DNA of 23,188 bases from Candidatus Altarchaeota archaeon (GTDB lineage: Archaea; Altiarchaeota; Altiarchaeia; IMC4; QMZM01). The notes beneath the pieces are model-generated. The model ran no database searches. It had not been told where the DNA came from and saw only the letters and a program-made list of their open reading frames with translations. The stretch is taken from NCBI GenBank assembly GCA_018897475.1, contig JAHIKS010000110.1:1-23188 (forward strand). The letters are read 5' to 3'. The translations under genes and the position numbers were made by a program. Positions 21,201-23,188 of this stretch are shown in pieces. Numbering within the stretch: position 1 is the stretch's first letter; each line of letters opens with the position of its first letter.

Positions 21201-21210
21201 AATTAAAAAT
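21201..21210 (-). promoter_or_regulatory. TATA-like box of the MoxR operon
   Basis: ATTTTTAATT on the minus strand lies in the 44-bp gap between the second SPFH gene and moxR, 21-30 nt before the start codon. It suggests that the MoxR operon can be transcribed apart from the SPFH genes. Confidence 0.45.
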
Positions 21211-21224
21211 CAGTCTTGAAGAAT

Positions 21225-21953
21225 CTATTTCTTCTCCTTAATCCTCTTCTCGAGAAGGTCTCCCGCCCTTTCAATCGCCCTGAGAAGCTCTATCGGAATC
21301 GCATATACCTTTGTCACTGACTGGTCCGATGAGAGATCGTTTATCGAGTGCAGGGTTCTGAGATGAAGTGCGCCGGGAGTTGCGTATAGCTTCTTCGCGG
21401 CCTCGGTTATGTTCTTTGCAGCCGTTACCTCGCCCTTGGCCTTTATTATGACCCCTCTCTTTTCCCTCTCTGCTTCCGCCTGCTTTGCCATTGTCCTCTT
21501 CATGGTCTCCGGAAGCTCGATGTCCTGCAGCTCTATTGCAGTCACCTCTATGCCCCAGGGGTCAGTAGCCTCATCGACTATCTTCCTCAGCTTCTCGGCA
21601 ATCTGCTGTCTCTCCGAGAGGAGCTCATCAAGGGAGACCTCCCCCGCAACGTTCCTGAGGGACGTCTGCCCGTACTTGCTGGTGGCATAGATGTAATTCC
21701 TTACGTTCAAAATGGCCTTCTCGGGGTCCCTGACCTTGAAGTAGATTACCGCGTTGATATTTACAGGGACGTTGTCCCTTGTCATGACCTCCTGCTTCGG
21801 GATGTCGACTGCCTTTATCCTTGTGTCTATCGTGAGTAGGGTGTGGTAGATGGGAATTATGAGATTCAGCCCCGGGTTGCGAAGCCCCCTGAATTTTCCG
21901 AATGCAAACAGGACCCCTTTCTCGTACTGATTGATTACCTTGAAGAAAAGCAT
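21225..21953 (-). CDS. SPFH/stomatin-like protein without N-terminal membrane helix
   Basis: The 242-residue product matches slipins: NQYEKGVLFAFGK, NPGLNLIIPIYH, VDIPKQEVMTRDNVPVNINAVIYFKV, YGQTSLRN, DELLSERQQIAEKLRKIVDEATDPWGIEV, ELPETMKRTMAKQAEAEREKRG, then a C-terminal helix. It is a close paralogue of the gene just upstream. Unlike that protein it begins directly at the SPFH domain (MLFFKVINQYEKG), so it has no membrane hairpin of its own and is likely to bind membranes through its partner. It follows the other SPFH stop by 1 nt. No nfeD partner gene is adjacent. Confidence 0.92.
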   Translation of the reverse strand: MLFFKVINQYEKGVLFAFGKFRGLRNPGLNLIIPIYHTLLTIDTRIKAVDIPKQEVMTRDNVPVNINAVIYFKVRDPEKAILNVRNYIYATSKYGQTSLRNVAGEVSLDELLSERQQIAEKLRKIVDEATDPWGIEVTAIELQDIELPETMKRTMAKQAEAEREKRGVIIKAKGEVTAAKNITEAAKKLYATPGALHLRTLHSINDLSSDQSVTKVYAIPIELLRAIERAGDLLEKRIKEKK

Positions 21954-21954
21954 C

Positions 21955-22725
21955 TTAATCCACCTCCTCCACCGCTTTCAGGATTTCCAGGGGAACGACG
22001 AATACGACCTCATTGGTCTGGTCCGATGACATGTCATTTAATGCATGCAGGGTTCTCAGGTGCAGGGCGCCCTTTTCACCTCCCAGAATTCCGGCGGCCT
22101 TGACGAGATCATCTGCTGCTGCTGCCTCCCCTTCGGCCTTTATGATAACGGCTCTCCTCTCCCGCTCTGCTTCCGCCTGCTTGGCCATTGTCCTCTTCAT
22201 AGCCTCCGGAAGCTCGATGTCCTGCAGCTCTATCATCTCAACGTCAATACCCCATGGGTCAGTTGCCTCATCAACAATTTGTCTCAGGTTCTCGGCAATC
22301 TTCTTTCTCTCAGAAAGAAGCTCGTCCAAGGAAGCTTCTCCTGTAACGTTCCTGAGAGAGGTCTGCCCATACTTGGAAACGGCATATCTGTAATCCTCTA
22401 CGTTAAGAATAGCCTTCTCAGGGTCGACTACCTTGAAGTAGATGACTGCGTTGATATTCACTGGAACGTTGTCCTTGGTTATGACCTCCTGCTTCGGGAT
22501 GTCGATGGTATTTACACGAAGGTCTATCTTGTCCAGCCGGTGGTAGAAGGGTAGTATGAAATTCAGCCCCGGCTTTCTGATGCCAGACAACTTCCCGAAC
22601 GCAAACAGGACGCCTTTCTCGTATTGGTAGATGATGCGGAAGAACATGCCGAGTACTGACAGTATGATAAACCCATAGAACATCAGCGAAAAGAGATTCC
22701 CTGTGATAAATCCTACTAAACTCAT
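21955..22725 (-). CDS. SPFH/stomatin-like membrane protein
   Basis: The product (256 residues from ATG 22725) has an N-terminal membrane segment (about residues 6-30) followed by the SPFH domain (IYQYEKGVLFAFGKLSG, VNTIDIPKQEVITKDNVPV, YGQTSLRN). A helical part ends KAVEEVD. Stomatins form membrane-bound oligomeric scaffolds that organise lipids and membrane proteases or channels. ATG 22725 is preferred over GTG 22734 because a GGTG motif lies at a suitable distance upstream; GTG with a leaderless mRNA is an alternative. Tandem arrangement with its soluble-start paralogue suggests a hetero-oligomer. Confidence 0.93.
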   Translation of the reverse strand: MSLVGFITGNLFSLMFYGFIILSVLGMFFRIIYQYEKGVLFAFGKLSGIRKPGLNFILPFYHRLDKIDLRVNTIDIPKQEVITKDNVPVNINAVIYFKVVDPEKAILNVEDYRYAVSKYGQTSLRNVTGEASLDELLSERKKIAENLRQIVDEATDPWGIDVEMIELQDIELPEAMKRTMAKQAEAERERRAVIIKAEGEAAAADDLVKAAGILGGEKGALHLRTLHALNDMSSDQTNEVVFVVPLEILKAVEEVD

Positions 22726-22778
22726 GGTGAACACCGACTACTAATAATGTAAATTCAAATAATAAATAGCAAATAGCG
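22726..22778. promoter_or_regulatory. Divergent promoter region of SPFH and membrane protein genes
   Basis: The AT-rich AAATAATAAATAG (22757-22769) can serve as TATA element in both directions: about 10-22 nt before the plus-strand ATG 22779 and about 30 nt before the minus-strand starts. Confidence 0.4.
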
Positions 22779-23188
22779 ATGGAACTCATCGAACTTCTCA
22801 AGGACTCACTGAAACTGCTGAGAACGAAGCCGAAGGTCTTCATCCCGAAGTTTGTGACTACGGCTTTGTACACCGTATGCATCATTGTCCTGATGAAGAT
22901 TACCCTGGAGCTGAATGAACTTGCCACGGGTTTTATGTTTGCGGAAAGGGCGGCGATAATCCAGCTGGCCGGCTATGCCCTGCTGACCCTCATATTCCTG
23001 GTCTTTATCTACTTCATCGACCTGCTGACATATGCGATGTATCCCTCGATAGTGAGCGACTATCATAGCAAAAAGGGGATAAGCCTGAGAAAGGCCTTGC
23101 GCGAGGCCCTGGACTCGTGGCTTATCCTCATAGTCCTTGGAATCACAATCTCCGTAATGGCGGTCTTTATCATAATTCCGTTCGGAAT
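22779..23188 (+). CDS. Multi-pass membrane protein, N-terminal part, cut by window edge
   Basis: The open frame from ATG 22779 runs off the window (136 codons seen). It begins MELIELLKDSLKLLRTKPKVF, then a hydrophobic helix (FVTTALYTVCIIVLM), a second (about residues 62-86, LAGYALLTLIFLVFIYFIDLL), a charged loop (SDYHSKKGISLRKALREALDS) and a third helix (WLILIVLGITISVMAVFIIIPFG). The pattern resembles DUF4013-type archaeal membrane proteins, but the assignment is weak. It is divergent from the SPFH pair. Confidence 0.6.
   Translation, partial: MELIELLKDSLKLLRTKPKVFIPKFVTTALYTVCIIVLMKITLELNELATGFMFAERAAIIQLAGYALLTLIFLVFIYFIDLLTYAMYPSIVSDYHSKKGISLRKALREALDSWLILIVLGITISVMAVFIIIPFG

Overview
The window reads as a piece of an archaeal chromosome, probably from an uncultivated lineage. 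The archaeal markers are: a complete archaeal-type (phosphomevalonate dehydratase) mevalonate operon, fibrillarin (FlpA), archaeal Trm1, an endonuclease Q-like protein, a pilin with a class III signal peptide, archaeal-type SPFH and MoxR/DUF58/VWA operons, and many genes with a TATA-like box about 26 nt before the start codon (leaderless-type promoters). The sequence alone does not fix the phylum. The pilin and the GWNLIS-type surface proteins resemble those of DPANN and some euryarchaeal metagenome genomes.

Layout. (1) 1-388: left edge, holding the N-terminus of a TnpB (IS200/IS605 family) on the minus strand and its upstream end. (2) 389-1615: EndoQ-like DNA repair nuclease. (3) 1616-4641: four minus-strand genes for envelope proteins: a Thr/Ser-stalk pilin, two small secreted beta-domain proteins and a protein with two GWNLIS-type repeats. 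(4) 4688-13063: minus-strand isoprenoid operon, in transcription order ubiX, ubiD-type decarboxylase, phosphomevalonate dehydratase large and small subunits, isopentenyl phosphate kinase, [IS insertion], type 2 IPP isomerase, coiled-coil protein. Together the enzymes take 5-phosphomevalonate through anhydromevalonate phosphate and isopentenyl phosphate to IPP and DMAPP; UbiX makes the prenyl-FMN that the decarboxylase needs. (5) 13093-16774: trm1, a small winged-helix regulator with a duplicated palindromic operator, dapA, fibrillarin, an extremely lysine-rich histone H1-like protein, and a 29-residue basic protein resembling the bS22/mS38 (COX24) ribosomal protein family. (6) 16843-21180: MoxR, DUF58, VWA and BatD-like genes in one tight operon, the last with a 13-Gln tract. 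(7) 21225-22725: two tandem stomatin-like SPFH genes, then a divergent membrane protein cut by the right edge.

The most informative single event is an intact 1,740-bp IS element (7000-8739). It has 13-bp terminal inverted repeats, a 7-bp target duplication (TTATTAC) and an IS4/IS1634-like DDE transposase. It inserted into the last codons of the isopentenyl phosphate kinase gene. The IS end supplies a new stop codon, so the kinase loses only its final Arg-Lys (replaced by Thr), but the operon is split from idi2. Joining the flanks restores an 81-bp ipk-idi2 spacer with two hairpins, much like the two-hairpin spacer between ubiX and ubiD.

No rRNA, tRNA or CRISPR array was recognised. No gene-free stretch exceeds about 200 bases.
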